A stretch of 64,000 bases of DNA from Chalara sp. BL73 (GCA_918026815.1 CAKJVC010000107.1:248001-312000), one strand, 5' to 3'. Shown: positions 24,001 to 38,364, counted from the first letter of the stretch. Translations and numbers: made by a program. Notes: generated by a model from the sequence alone, not told the origin.

Positions 24001-25507
24001 ATTCAGCACAGAACAGCATGCAAACGAAGTAGTGGGAAGATACAGGGTATTTAACTATTGCTGGGAAGGGAAATGCGTGTTGAGGATGAATATATAGCAT
24101 GGCTACGGAATTAGGTAAGATATATACCACAGTCTCTTCAATATGCAAGAACCATAAACATCCTGTTTAACAATATCCCGAATCCAAATATCGCTTTATT
24201 CCTTATAACCATTCTACTCTATGATCCGATCACAACTATGATCTTCGGCTTCCTCTCCTTTATCTTCTTTCTCCGGCTCACTCACTCTGCAATTGCCAAT
24301 TACTTGATCCACCCTGACTTCGGGACAGCCGTTTTACAACACAAAGCCTTCCTCATCAATCCAAACTTCTACACTCTAACCCTCTTGCCGGAAAAGTTAC
24401 ACGGTGTACTGTAACTGGCCGCATATTCCTCATACACAAACATTGCTCGGACAGACTGAATCCCATTGTATGGGCATTGAAACATCGCATATGGTACTTT
24501 TGTCTGGCAATTTTTTTATTTAAAAAATGAAGCAGGCTAAGCCTTCAGCAGCTCCCATGATAATCTGACCTCCGAATACGAACTGGCATAAAAAAAAGTG
24601 TCTGATCATGTACTAGCTGTCCCGTTCCGTTCCTTTCCTTAAGACGTTGCCCAGCTGATTGGAACACCACTAGCGATCCTGAAATGGAGGTAGGCAGACA
24701 ATGGCGAGAAGTTTTGCTGATACCTCGAATATAGATGTGAATTGCTGCTGGAGCTGGAAGTGCTACTGCGACTGTATTGTAAATACTTCATGAAACCAGA
24801 ATAATATATGCAAGATTATATAAATCGAGATCGATATATTATGCCGTAGTTGCGTGAAACCCTTCACACGAATTTCTTCTGGAATTGCGGTGCTCCAAAT
24901 CGGTGCATCGAGGCCTTCCATTTTTAGTGATATTCATTTGGATTTAGTTGTTGCAGATATAGGTACGGATGTTATCTCGAAAGCAGTGCTATCACATGGT
25001 GGTTGTTGCTCTCCTTGACTTCCCACGGGTCGATGCCCCAATTATTGCTCAATGTATGTGCTTCAGGTTCACCACGTACAAGTTAAAGCTCAAATGCAGT
25101 TGCTAGTGTTAGTGAGGTGGAGAATATGTTGGATTCAGTACTAATTAAATTGTAAGTGACTTCATACCTGAGTCGCGGCTGGTAGTTTCCGCATCATATA
25201 TTTTCAAATACGCGTTTGACAACCATACTACCTTAACCTCTACCGCTCCAAATCGCCCGCGCGACGGACATGCTAAAAAATATAAAATGACGAAGATGCA
25301 GACCAATTTGGAAAAAGAAAACCATCGTTCATTGTTACAAGCTACAAAAGGGATAGAGGGAGATGCGATGCTGTAGCTATTATAGTAGAGGTGGTTCTTT
25401 TTGCGTTGGCATTCCATTTCCTGTACACAGCCCCAGAAAAGAACCAATGCTTAACCCCAATTTCCCGCTCAACTATACACATCCTTCCCCAGTCTAGGAT
25501 TCTTCCT
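21075..25507. other. Long gene-poor region
   Basis: About 4.4 kb without a recognisable gene. Open frames near 22823-23335, 23459-23758 and 25145-25447 lack motifs and exon partners. Seen: a G homopolymer of about 12 near 23535, T-rich tracts, and pyrimidine-rich sequence near 24240-24360. No transposase, reverse transcriptase or clear terminal repeats were found. Confidence 0.45.
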
Positions 25508-27385
<1,878 letters not shown>

Positions 27386-28193
27386 CTTGCAAGATGAGAA
27401 AGAGCGTTATGGATGAGAGTGGAGTTAGAGGAGATGATTGCGAAAGGAGTCTTGAGGTACAAAGTTTGAGGTTCGTCAAGCAAATCAGCCGAACAATTTG
27501 CGACTAGCGGCCATGAGCACGTGACTATAGAATATCCGGGAAGAGCCGGATCCAATTTAACAGGTAAACATTACTTTGCAGTAACAAGAAGCTGTTGTTT
27601 CACTTTCTATCATAGATATAATGTGATATCAAGATACCTAAGTGTCATGGCACGAGATTCAGCATACAGCACGCTCCCAAGGCTAGCCTTTGCCTTTGAA
27701 TCGTCCCCAACCTCTCCTCTTTCTCAGCAGGCTCCGCGAATCGGGCTTGAGGAGATCCACTATTTAGGAATTGCCTCTCAATCATAACAACAAGCACTTG
27801 GCGGTTGGCTTTAGATGACTCAGAAATGATCAAGTATTCGTCTACGATCCCCTACTGAGACGGGCTGTGAGGTGGCGGCGAGCAATACCGAGTATAAAAT
27901 AGTGATCAAGACGTCAACATTGGGTCAACGACAGTCACGGATCCCGAGGAGCAATTGTGCAAGGACAGATCTTAGCGTAGAATGTGAACACATGCTGTAT
28001 TTTGAGATCCTTCGCTTTTAACACGCTCATAAATCCTCTCCAGCAAGCAATTAGCAACTTGATATCATCTTCAGCAATACATATGCCTAGAAAGCAGAAA
28101 TCTAAAGCAACAAATGAAATATCTATCAGGGAAAACCCCATCTCGTCATGTCATCATCATATAACCCTCCCTCCTGCCACCAATTTGTGTGTC
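27386..28193. promoter_or_regulatory. ATP2 upstream region
   Basis: Holds the ATP2 promoter (CACGTG at 27518-27523) and the 3' flank of the branching-enzyme gene. Small open frames only; no gene seen. Confidence 0.4.
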
Positions 28194-30601
28194 TTAGTGT
28201 GTTGACTCGATGGCAAGAACCTTCAAAGATGGTCAGTAGTGTTTGACTTAACAGTTGGAGCGCACTTACAATTGCAGTCCTGGTGGGAATGTAGACTTGA
28301 GTAAAGTTCTTTCTCCCATTCCACTCAAGCGGTGTTGTGAAGAATCTAGTCTCGGAGTCAATTCTCTCAAAGCCACCGTAGTCCTTAGCATCTGTGTTCA
28401 GCACGAGTCTATATGTGCCCTCCTGCTCAACACCCACTCGATAATCCGCAAAGCTCTTGGTAGGATGGAAATTGAAAATCCAGAGCAAGCCCGCGCGCTC
28501 AAAAACGACCACTTTGTCGGCCTCGTTTTTCAAACTGATGTAGGCCTGTGGAGAATGAAGCCAGCCATATTTCTCTTCGAGGTGTTGCATCTTGGCATCA
28601 AACTCATTTAAGAACTTGTACCGGAGGAGATGATCATCGGTCAAATTGAACTGTCGACGTGCATACCAGAAGCTGTTGTCATTACCTGCACGTGGGAAAT
28701 CCAACCATTCAGGATGCCCGAACTCATTACCCTCGAAGTTAAGATAGCCCTCTCCTCCGAGACCGTGGGTCAACAACCGAATCATCTTGTGTAGAGATAT
28801 GCCTCGTTCAATAATCGGTGTCATGGCCGAGAGAGTCGACATATTGGTATACATTTCTGCATCGCATAGATGCATCATGATGGACTTGTCACCAACAAGT
28901 CTAATAATTGTCAGTTTTGAATGCACGTGATGGAAATAGAAATGTTACTCACGCCTGGTCGTGACTCTCGCAATATGCAATTGTCTTTTCACCATGTCGA
29001 CGGTTGGTAAGAGTAAATGTGATATTGCCGATGTCCCAATCGTCATCTTTCTTCTCCTTCAAGATCTTGATCCACATATCCGGAATGGCCATGGCAAGAC
29101 GGTAATCGAATCCTACTCCTCCCAAAGATAACGAAAGACATAACGCTGGCATTCCAGAGACGTCTTCTGCGATTGTGATCGTCTCAGGATACAGCTGGTG
29201 CAGCATTTCGTTCGCAAGCATCAGATAGATCACACCATCCTCATCAACGCCTGGGCCAAAGTATTCATGATAGCCTCCCGAAAACCCTGTTCCAATTCCA
29301 TGGTGAGTGTAAAGCATACTTGTTACTCCATCGAAGCGGAAACCATCAAAATAATACTCATCCATCCAAAATCGCAAATTACTAAGGAGAAATCTTAAAA
29401 CCTCGTGAGCTCCGTAGTTGAACAGCCGGCTGTCCCATAACTCATGCTTGCCTTTAGGACCTTCATGGAAGTAGCAGCTATCCGAGCCGTCAAATTCGTT
29501 CAATCCGTCTAAGACGTTCTTTGAGGCATGGCTGTGAACTACGTCGAGTAGAACCACGATTCCTAATCCATGTGCGGTATCGATGAGCTCCTTCAGGTCA
29601 TCTGGTGTGCCAAATCTGCTGCTTGCTGCAAAGAAACTGTTGATTTGATAACCAAAGCTGGCATAATAGGCATGCTCCATGATGGCCATGAGCTGGATGA
29701 CATTGTACCCCAAATATTTTATTCTCGGCAGCATGTTCTTTGTAAATTCCTTATATGTAGCACATCTCAGTTCTGGGGAGGAGATGCCAATATGAGCCTC
29801 GTAGACCCTAACACTTTGTGGCTTCTTTGGACGTGGATGTTTCCGAATATATTTTTTGGACTCAGGAGGATTCCAAAATCGTCCATCGTAGACAGGAGAG
29901 ACGTGCAGATCTTGTGTGACATATTTGATCCATGCTGGTATGCGCTCGATTCGTTCTCCCTTTGGCGTAATCATTGAGATCTAGTAGCTTAGCAGCTGCT
30001 CCTTCCCCTTAATTCGATAAACTTACCTTGATCTTAGAATTGTGCTCGATGGCAGGCTTTCCATCCTTTGCAGGTATTTTAATTTCAAAAACGCCAAATG
30101 TGTCCTTCTTCATAGGGTGATCTTCTCTGTTCCATTCATCTACAACCCACAAATTAGCATAGCAAAACAAAAGGAGCTCTGCAACTGCCGGGAAGAAATA
30201 CTGAATTCACCGATAAGGAATGCCTTCACCGCATTTGGCGCCCATTCCCTATAGGTGATGTTGTTGTCCTTGTCTACGTTGAAGCCAAACTTCTCTGTGC
30301 CCTACTCCTGTCAGCCGCGTGTAATGCTGTGTTCCTCGACAATTGTACCCTGCTGAACTTGTCCAAGCCCCCCTCAGTCTCATCGATGGTCTTGATCCAT
30401 GCCTGTGCTTTGCTGTATCGGTGTTTAAGAGAGTCTTTGAAAGGCGACAACCAAGGATCAAGCTTCACGACACCTGCGCGCAGATTAGCTTGGTCTGTTG
30501 TAGACATTCCTATTGAGCTCACCAGTGCCGTCATTAGGCAGACCATCTGCTGCTGAGCCGTGGGTAACGGAGTTGGAGGAAGTTTCGTTGATGCTATCCA
30601 T
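28194..30601 (-). CDS. GLC3: 1,4-alpha-glucan (glycogen) branching enzyme
   Basis: Makes alpha-1,6 branches in glycogen in the cytosol. Exons 30601-30523, 30473-30349, 30301-30211, 30139-30027, 29980-28953, 28900-28270, 28220-28194 give 697 residues, normal for the family. The N-terminus begins MDSINETSS; a 49-base intron joins NDGTG to [11 protein letters not shown], as in relatives. The last small exon gives a tail ending ALAIESTH-like (seen: [13 protein letters not shown]). Seen: a CBM48-like N-terminal part ([15 protein letters not shown]), then GH13 motifs: [38 protein letters not shown] with the nucleophile Asp, [10 protein letters not shown] with the acid Glu, and YCESHDQA. The tail has [14 protein letters not shown]. 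An alternative start at 30507 (MSTTDQ) would read through the first intron. It is divergent from ClpX. Confidence 0.95.
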
Positions 30602-31299
30602 ATTGTGTGTTTTCGTGGTGTATTTCCGAGCGACAGCAAGCTGCGAATGAGGGCGATGTTCGTTGCAGTTTCCAGCTTCCAGAATCGAGAAACCAGCCTT
30701 CAATGCGTATTAAATAGACAGAAATTGTAAAGAAGAGCCAATCAATATAAAAATTGAAGGATTATTTTTCTGTTGACAAAATCGGCGAATATTTCTGCGG
30801 TGGCTTTTGGAAGAATCCCTTTCTGCTCTCAGCATGTTGAACCTACTTTACCCTCCCGTAACTTTCCCCCCCAGCAGAATGACGTGCCCCTGTCTGCGGC
30901 AAATTCGCCAAGCCCTACCCTGGCACCAGGGATTATCCCGGTCGAGCTCAACCGTTAGATCACCCACGTGATTTACACTTATTGATAGAACTGCATCACT
31001 CAACAAGAGAGACTCTCTATGCCGCTGGGTTTCACCTCGCCATCCGCACGAATACTGTTTTAAATAATACAATCATAAGGTTGTATATCAATATTCAAAA
31101 AAAAGACACAGAACAGCAAGAAACATCACCTATGCCAGACTCGCTTAGCACCGGCTTGGCCTGGTTCTTACGGTCCGATATCCGCACTGTCCTCCCGAAA
31201 GCATCTATTGTTGAGTAACACCATCATCCTCAATCAGGGCCTCGTGCTATCGACAGACGCGCAATGAAGCAGTTATGAGATCCTACGGTCCTTGTTACT
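30602..31299. promoter_or_regulatory. Divergent promoter region, GLC3 / ClpX
   Basis: About 700 bases between two divergent starts. Contains CACGTG at 30965-30970 and an AT-rich stretch around 31065-31105. No gene seen. Confidence 0.4.
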
Positions 31300-33124
31300 A
31301 TGCCCACTTTAAATCGGAGTGCGACACTCCACTCCTATATCCATAATCGCAGCTTGCTCATCCTCGCTCGGCCGTTGTCTACATCTTCATCAAGCTTACG
31401 AGATAGTCAATTTCGACGCTCTGATTTCTCAGGCCAAGGAGCGACAGTAACTATTGAAATCAGGCCAGAGGTTAGAGGTCCTTTGTCTAACGTATCCAAG
31501 CATGGAGCACCCAACCAGACTCCCTCGCTTCTCAAAGCACATCTCGACAAGTTTGTAGTGGGCCAGGATAAGGCCAAAAAAGTCACGAGCGTAGCGATAT
31601 ATAATCATTATCAGCGAATCCGAGAAATACGACGACAGTCGGCCGAGGAAGCTGATCGTCTACAGGAGAAACAACGGAGTTTGTTGAAGGATCGAGACCG
31701 AGATAGCCATCCTATAGAAAGTAAGTCCATCCATCCACCCATAAGGCGAACATTAATTGTATAATGAAGATGAATTTCCCGGCCACACAGAGACAGTGAC
31801 AGTGAACTACAGGCCCATGATTGGGCCTGAACCGGAATTGGGATCCAAAGAGCTATCTGTTCCAGATGTAACCGTCATTGAGAAGTCTAACCTCCTTCTC
31901 CTTGGACCATCCGGTGTGGGAAAGACATACATCTTATCAACACTGGCCAAAGTACTGGAAGTCCCATTTGCAACAGTAGATTGTTCTTCGCTTACTCAGG
32001 CTGGCTACATTGGAACAGACATTGAATCTGCCATTGAGCGATTACTCCTTGCGGCCAATCACGACATAGGTAAATGCGAGACTGGCATCATCTTCCTCGA
32101 TGAAGTAGATAAACTAGCCAAACCTGCTATCATGACGCATGGCCGAGATGTCTCCGGAGAAGGCGTCCAGCAGGGTCTATTGAAAATGATTGAAGGAACA
32201 AGTGTCACAGTTAACGCCAAGAACGATAGAAACTCAAAGACTGAAAATGCAAGAGGTGATAGATTAGATCGAGGCAGCCGAGACAGAGATGCAAGTCAAG
32301 GAAAGCCGGAGCAGTATACCATTGATACCTCAAACATCCTCTTCGTCTTTGCGGGGGCTTTTGTTGGACTAGAAAGAATAATCAATTCGCGTCTGTCTGC
32401 GGGCTCAAGCATCGGATTTGGAGCACAACTTAAAACCGAGAATCCTAAGAGTGACTCAAACTCAGAGCCTACCGTCCTCCAACAAGTTACTCCACCAGAT
32501 CTTCAAACCTATGGGCTCATCCCGGAACTGTTGGGTCGAATACCCATCATCACCGCTTTGAACCCTTTGACTCTCCCAGAGCTGGTATCTATTCTCACCG
32601 AGCCTCGAAACTCCTTGGTAAAGCAATACACGGCGCTCCTCGGCACTTACAGTATTCAGCTCAAGTTCACCACCCTTGCCTTGCGCGCCATCGCAGAACG
32701 AGCCCTCGGCTCTTCTACCCAGAACAAACCAGACAAGACCGTAACTTCCGGCGGAATTGGGGCTCGCGGCCTCCGTTCCATCATGGAGTCAGTATTAGGG
32801 GAGATTATGTACTGGGGACCAGGATCTGGCATTAGGTATTGCCTGGTGGACGAGAAATTTGTTCGTGGATACGACAAGGGATCTTCCCAATTCACGACCA
32901 AGAAGGATGCAGAAGAGGGCTCAATATCAGTAGCGGCCGATGGAAAGAGCCTGATGCCACGATGTTGGAGTCGAGGGCAGGGCAGGTTATTTGAACAGGC
33001 TTTCGAGAACGAGGAAGAGGAATGGCGGATCAGAGAGGAGATACGGGAGCGTAAAGAGAGAGGTGAGATAGAACCCATCAGGAGCTTTGAGGTTTATCGA
33101 GAGGTGGGCACATCAGGAATGTGA
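31300..33124 (+). CDS. MCX1: Mitochondrial ClpX-type AAA+ unfoldase
   Basis: Exons 31300-31720 and 31770-33124 give 591 residues. Mitochondrial matrix AAA+ unfoldase of the ClpX/Mcx1 family. Seen: a Ser/Arg-rich presequence ([23 protein letters not shown]), the ClpX entry motif [31 protein letters not shown], Walker [25 protein letters not shown], Walker [43 protein letters not shown], and sensor-2 region [19 protein letters not shown]. There is no N-terminal zinc finger, as in other fungal mitochondrial members. An insert of about 30 charged residues ([20 protein letters not shown]) lies between the pore and sensor segments, a common feature of mitochondrial forms. The gtaagt donor and aatgaag acceptor give HPIENEFPGH. 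Whether a ClpP partner exists cannot be seen here. Confidence 0.93.
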
Positions 33125-35135
33125 GCCCGAAATTGAGTTTGGCATTAAGAAACGGTGTTTTTGGCATTGGGCATGCTACCAAGGGAGTTTAAGGCTGTAT
33201 AAAAGGTCATGAATGTGAGGCATACATATTACGGTCCTAATCTCCATTAGGGCTTTTCCCCTTCAATAAGAGAGCTCCCAGCCTGAATATTCATTCAACC
33301 GTAATCTAGTGTACACTGATACAGAGCGTTAACAGTGCTAGCTTATGAATACAAAGTTGTCAAAGTCCAGTGCAGAGCCCCAGTGTTACAACCTTACGGA
33401 ATCCCCTTATTCGAGGTGCGAACAACGACTAGACACTCCGGAAGCTTAGCAAAACCAAAATCTTTACTTCTTGTTTCATTACCAAGATTTGATTCCAGCC
33501 CACAGCTTGAAATGTCTCAAAATAGCGTTAAAACTCGGCCTTGGTAGCTGGAAAAACCAGATTGGAAGACATAAGTGAGAGCCACAACCAATTTGAGCAA
33601 CGATTCTATGCTCGAATATATGACGAAATTGGAACTTTCTGTCTCCAGCTTTAATAGAAGTTTTTGCTTCATCCAGCGGCAAAGTTGTTGGGTTTCATAA
33701 CAGATGCGTTAGACCTAATACATCTGCAAGAGTATTAATGACTTGACAAGCGACCTGTGTTTGCATGCGTCTGGTGTTTTTTTATTCGGTTAATATCTGG
33801 GATTCGACTGAAAAGTGCCTGACCTAACCCACGATTTAATGGAGTCTGAGATTTTAATAGAGTCAAAGGATAGATGGTATTTTTCAAATTGATTTTATAG
33901 TGTAGTAAACTAATAAACTAGCGTATTTTAACTTTAAAGCCGAGATATTTAATGGTAATTTTTAATAATTTTTTTTAATTAAAAAAACCATGTACTTAGT
34001 TATTATAAAAAAGTGGGTTTTCGACTTCGTCACTTTTTGGGTAAAAAGTTGTGTCTGGTGTCACGTGATGCAAAGAGTATCAAGACTAAGATTCTCGATC
34101 CTCAACCTTCTCTCCTTAGTTTATGCCTATTCTGTTGGAATATGGCATCAACGCCCAAAAAAAAGCAATGGCTACAACATTACAGGCAGTCTCAAAGCCT
34201 GCACTCTCCATCCTCCCGACCGAGACAGTCAAGAAGCTCTCAAAAAACTCTAGGGAAGTATCAGCATTCCCAGCCTACACATTTCGGGTAGAATGATTGT
34301 TGATTCAATCTACCACGAAAAGATACCAAAATAGACACACAAACTTTTACCTCAGAACTCATGGCTCAAGGCACGATGGAGATTAAAACAACTCTGAAAA
34401 GCTGTGGTTATAAATGTGGTGATTGACAAGGAGACCATGGGTAATTTCTAACAAAGAACTCACTCTTGCTGCTAAAGTTAACGGGAGTGCTGCCGCAGGG
34501 ACAACTAGTAAACCCGAAAAAGGCGTCGAAGCCAAATCGTTAGTCGAGATGCTGTTGGGCAGCGATTCTAGAAGAGGCACTATGTAGAAGCTCAATGGTT
34601 ACCCAAAAGTTTGAAGTTAGAGACGGCTAGGCAAACCAGTATTGTTTTGCAATTCAGCCGCAGAAAGCAGTGACCCAAGCTGCTGAAACAAAGTGCCAAC
34701 GCTGTTTGATGGTTTAATAGGAGATATTCAAGAGTGAGAATAGAACGGTCTCTTGGTTAGGTGAGAGACTAATGGCAGACGTATAGGCCACAATATGCCG
34801 GTGCCATTATCGTAATTTGCTGGGAGATGTTACTAATAACTAGGTGATTATCTTTAAGTTCAACATAGAACTTGCTCTCGGAACGAGCACTTGGAAAGCC
34901 TACGTGATTCACTTCCAACACATATAATCGTTGACAATTTGCAGGCGTAAATAATATTGGGTGCTCAGCATTCCCATAAAACGTATATTCGCTTAGCAAT
35001 GTTGACTGGATCTAAACCATTTAACGCTAACGTTACAAAACAGAACGAAATCATCTTGACAAGATAAAGAAAACCTTGACGCCCAACCCTCCACGTTCAA
35101 TTTATATCCTTGATAACCCCCCTATCCGCTGACCA
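33125..35135. other. Gene-poor stretch with an AT-rich patch
   Basis: No gene recognised. Bases about 33840-34010 are strongly AT-rich, with long T and A runs, unlike the flanks; this could be a RIP-mutated repeat remnant. A plus-strand open frame around 34013-34291 is basic and Ser-rich without a known domain. A TCACGTGA word lies at 34061-34068. Confidence 0.45.
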
Positions 35136-35756
35136 CTAAATAATCTGGGAGGAGCACTGAGCGGGTTGTCCCTCGGAAAAGAAGGTTGTAGATGATCCTG
35201 GCACAATAACACCACCGGGTACAGTGAAGCGGCCACCACCAATAATTTCGGGCAAAGGTGGTTGCGGGATTGAACTCCTAACAGAGGCTTCGGAGCAGTC
35301 CGCATGTAGGCAGTAGCATGCCTGGTCGGCGCCGTAAAGAGTGAAAGTTGCGGCAGCAATACAGCCAGCAAGACAGGCCGGCTCGAAAATTCCACAACCA
35401 AAAGAGGCCGTCGTACACTCCAGGACTGCAACACCGTACGCTACGGTTGCAACATTTTGACATTGGAGACACTCAGCTTCGGGCCCCAGGTCAAGGTCGA
35501 AGCAGTTAGGAATCAATGGAGGCGAGGAAATACCCAGCGAGACGCCGCTCGATATCTCTTCTCCAAGTTCAACCAACTCTTGCACAGAAGCGGTAACAGT
35601 TGAGCCGCCTTCAAGGCAAGCTTCTACACGGGACTGTCGCGCACTAAGAGAAGATCCTGTCTCTGCTGTTGGAATGGCCGAGCCATGAACCATACGACTA
35701 CTGAGGAAAAGTGCCCCGGTAATAGCGCCGCTGAGAGTCGAGATATTGAACAACAT
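35136..35756 (-). CDS. Small secreted cysteine-rich protein (effector-like)
   Basis: A single exon encodes 206 residues. The N-terminus (MLFNISTLSGAITGALFLSS) is a signal peptide with cleavage probably near HGSA-IP. After a possible propeptide ending in SARQSR, the mature part has 12 cysteines, an even number suited to disulfides, mostly in one block: ECLQCQN, LECTTASFGCGIF, EPACLAGCIAA and DQACYCLHADC. No known catalytic motif is seen. The central Ala/Gly/Cys-rich stretch (VAYGVAVLECTTASFGCG) is rather hydrophobic, which recalls small secreted proteins made in planta or on surfaces, but I cannot assign a family. The gene is isolated in gene-poor sequence and its leader carries a tandem repeat, a genomic setting often seen for effector candidates (inference). 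Confidence 0.75.
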   Translation of the reverse strand: MLFNISTLSGAITGALFLSSRMVHGSAIPTAETGSSLSARQSRVEACLEGGSTVTASVQELVELGEEISSGVSLGISSPPLIPNCFDLDLGPEAECLQCQNVATVAYGVAVLECTTASFGCGIFEPACLAGCIAAATFTLYGADQACYCLHADCSEASVRSSIPQPPLPEIIGGGRFTVPGGVIVPGSSTTFFSEGQPAQCSSQII

Positions 35757-35819
35757 ACTGATATATAATAGGGTAGCTTGGTTTGGAACCGAAGGGGTTC
35801 GAGTTGGGTTTCTTTACTT

Positions 35820-35861
35820 GAGAGTGAAGATTTGAGAGTGAAGATTTGAGAGTGAAGATTT
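35820..35861 (-). repeat. Tandem repeat, three copies of a 14-mer
   Basis: Three perfect direct copies of gagagtgaagattt, plus a partial fourth, 64-105 bases upstream of the secreted-protein ATG. The unit is not a multiple of three and lies in the leader or promoter, so it does not encode repeats in the protein. Confidence 0.9.
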
Positions 35862-37614
35862 GAAGTCGATGCTGTCGATGCAAGTAGAGCGTTCATGTCC
35901 TTATATATTTCTTTGGATTTAAAGAGCTAATACAGAACGGAAAGTTGATGTATTGATTATTAGGTTAATTAATAGAACTGTAGGTTAACTCTTTAATGTA
36001 AAACGCATCACACATCCCAAGAATCCTTATTTTTTTAATCAATATCAATGCTTTAAGATCGTATAACCCTCTTTGGACTTTACGACAATAAGTGAAGTGG
36101 CTTAGAAGTCGCACCAACAGCCTACTAACATGATTTAAGAAAAGATAGCCTTCAGCTAAAAGAAAGCCTCTTTGAAATGGGTACATATCTTCGTTTTGAA
36201 ATTCACGCCAGCTTCGCTGCCAAGACCACTAGCTACCCTCTTGCAGCTAACTACAATCACTAGAGTAGCCGCCTTCCAGCCCCTGACTTTGGAAACTATA
36301 GGGCATCCTTTAACAAAGTTTATTTAAAGTAATGAATATGCCAAGGTGAAGATACATTTATATTTTATTTCGCTTTTAATCACGATTTACTACGGTTTTC
36401 AAGTTCCCCCTACACCCCCTCCCCAAACCACCCAGCCTACTTAAACCAAAATGATAGGCAGTGACCATTTAAAAAGAAAAAGAAAACGAAAAACAAAACT
36501 GCACAAAGTTTTCTGAAAACGGACATTCTAATGAAATTTGACCTGAAATCACACCAGCAAAGTTCAAATTTTGATTCAAAGGCGTTATTGTGAACCCCCC
36601 CCCCCAAAACACAAAAACCATCGATAAAACGCGTTTTTAGGTGGCTAGCCAAGACTCCTTTCTAGAAGTGGCCTCAGATCAGATCATAACTTCTCGTGCT
36701 TTAAACATAAGCGACCTTGGCGGGTTTCAATGGCGATTGGGGTCTTGGCGGCGACAGCTTCAAAAGAACTGCCGGGACTTGTGTTCAATGCATGTGGCTT
36801 TCTATTTCGTGCGTCTCCGCCAAGCCGTCCGTCTGAAGCAGCTCGGGTGCTTCTTGCTTATAAAACTAGAAGAATGATACACAGCCCCCGCTGCCCCCCC
36901 TCTGAAAAGCTTTGGTTATCGGCATTCCTGCGAGGCGAAAATAAAATCCCGTGCACTAAGCGAGAGGAGTGTCCACCCTTTGGCTCGCTTAACCATAGGG
37001 GCGGAGGGGAGCCGAGTAACCATCGTAGCTCTCGTTACGGAGTCTGCAAACCAGTAAGGAAGCTGTTATATGCAGAGCCTGGTGGCCATCAAATAAGGCT
37101 TTCACGTTAGAGAAATCCAAAAAGAACACTAGAGGCACGTGAACGTATTTTAGATCCCTGCTAATTTTTATACCCCATTTGGAATTATAATAATTCGAAA
37201 TTTAGTGTTTCAGACGTGAGGTTTAACAGATTTACAGTAGCTGACAAGCTGTGTAAATTTGGCAGCAGCAACCGAGGACATTTTCAACTTAAAGACTCTT
37301 TTGCACCACATTATTAATTGAAGTATTTAAAAAAGCACTCATGCTGAGGTATAATTGTGTTTATCTAGCCCGCTTATAACTTCATACGAATCGAGGCTAT
37401 GAATCGTAGCATATGTATGAAATAGCTAAAATGACCACCAAGAAATATCAGCGGAGTAGCGATTGATTAAGCCATAAAGATTATTAACATAATATCCAGA
37501 TCGACAATAGACTTCACGTTAAATTATAAGCCTCTAAACGCTCATGACGATCTTTTTATCCAACGTTGAGCTTTTTGAACCTTAGCAATATACTACGGGA
37601 TTTTCGCCTTGCAG
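35862..37614. other. Intergenic, no gene recognised
   Basis: Includes a C homopolymer of about 12 near 36595, several CA/GT-rich stretches and an open frame near 36730-37110 whose translation has no recognisable motif. The GC content changes abruptly around 36720-37060, which may mark inserted or decayed sequence. Confidence 0.4.
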
Positions 37615-38364
37615 GGACCTCGCAACCATCAACTTTGTCAGCCAGAATACAGATATCCCAGTACCAAAAATATGTGCGTTTGACGCCTCGACAGAGAACG
37701 AGCTAGGTTTTGAGTGGATCTTGATGGAGATGCCACCGGGTGTGTCTCTGCGATCAAAATGAATGAAGCTATCACTGGAGACGAGGAAGCAGTTAGCTGA
37801 TGAGGCTGTCAAACATCAGGCTCAGCTTTTCCGAAGCAAGTTTTCTGGAATTGGAAATCTACTGGACGCTCATACGTCCTCAAACCCAAGCTCAGGGTCA
37901 GAGACAGCCCGAATGGCCCTTCCACTTGGGCCGCTCGTCTCATTAATCTTCTTCTGGGGGATCGCCTTTCTCACGATGTCCCTCGCGGCCCATTCTCTAA
38001 CAGCCATGATTGGCTTCTTGCACGATTGCCATTTATTCTCAATGACCAGGAACACATCATCCGGAGTTCTGAAGATGAAGATGACTTGGACAATGAAGGG
38101 GTAAAAGAGCTATATTGGATTCACTTGGAGGAGTATGAGACAACCGTCTTACGGGGTTATTTCTTAGAGCGTATGACAGAAGTCGAGCCACGGTGGGTGG
38201 GGGAGTCGAAAAGCGGGTCTCTTAAGGCGGACTTCGACACTGCCATTGCATCTTGCGACGGGTTTTCAGTGAAAAGGGTCCAGAAATGGCTAGATGGGCT
38301 CAAAGTTGTGGAGAGCTATAGTTTGAGAACTGCGTTTATGGAACAGCATTTCGAAGTTGAATAA
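37615..38364 (+). pseudogene. Broken APH-type phosphotransferase pseudogene
   Basis: Remnant of a fungal aminoglycoside-phosphotransferase-family gene (kinase-like fold). In order: DLATINFVSQNTDIPVPKICAFD (N-lobe), ELGFEWILMEMPPGVSL (hinge), LETRKQLADEAVKHQAQLF, GPFSNSHDWLLARLPFILNDQE and a C-terminal part ending FEVE. Lesions seen: an in-frame TGA at 37760-37762, where relatives have an amino acid (TGG is likely); loss of one base in the G run at 37956-37960, shifting frame between FFWG and DRLSHD; and a deletion at about 38090-38100 joining SEDEDDL directly to DNEGVKELYW. The deletion removes the catalytic loop (HxD-x-x-x-x-N) and the metal-binding Asp, roughly 100 or more residues compared with relatives. 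The gene therefore cannot make an active kinase. The 5' end is not identified. Confidence 0.82.

Noticed and set aside
21075..25507. Hidden transposon in the 4.4 kb gene-poor region
   Set aside because: No transposase, integrase or clear terminal repeats could be found by eye.
36730..37110. 126-codon plus-strand open frame
   Set aside because: No recognisable motif or splice partners; kept only as a composition note.
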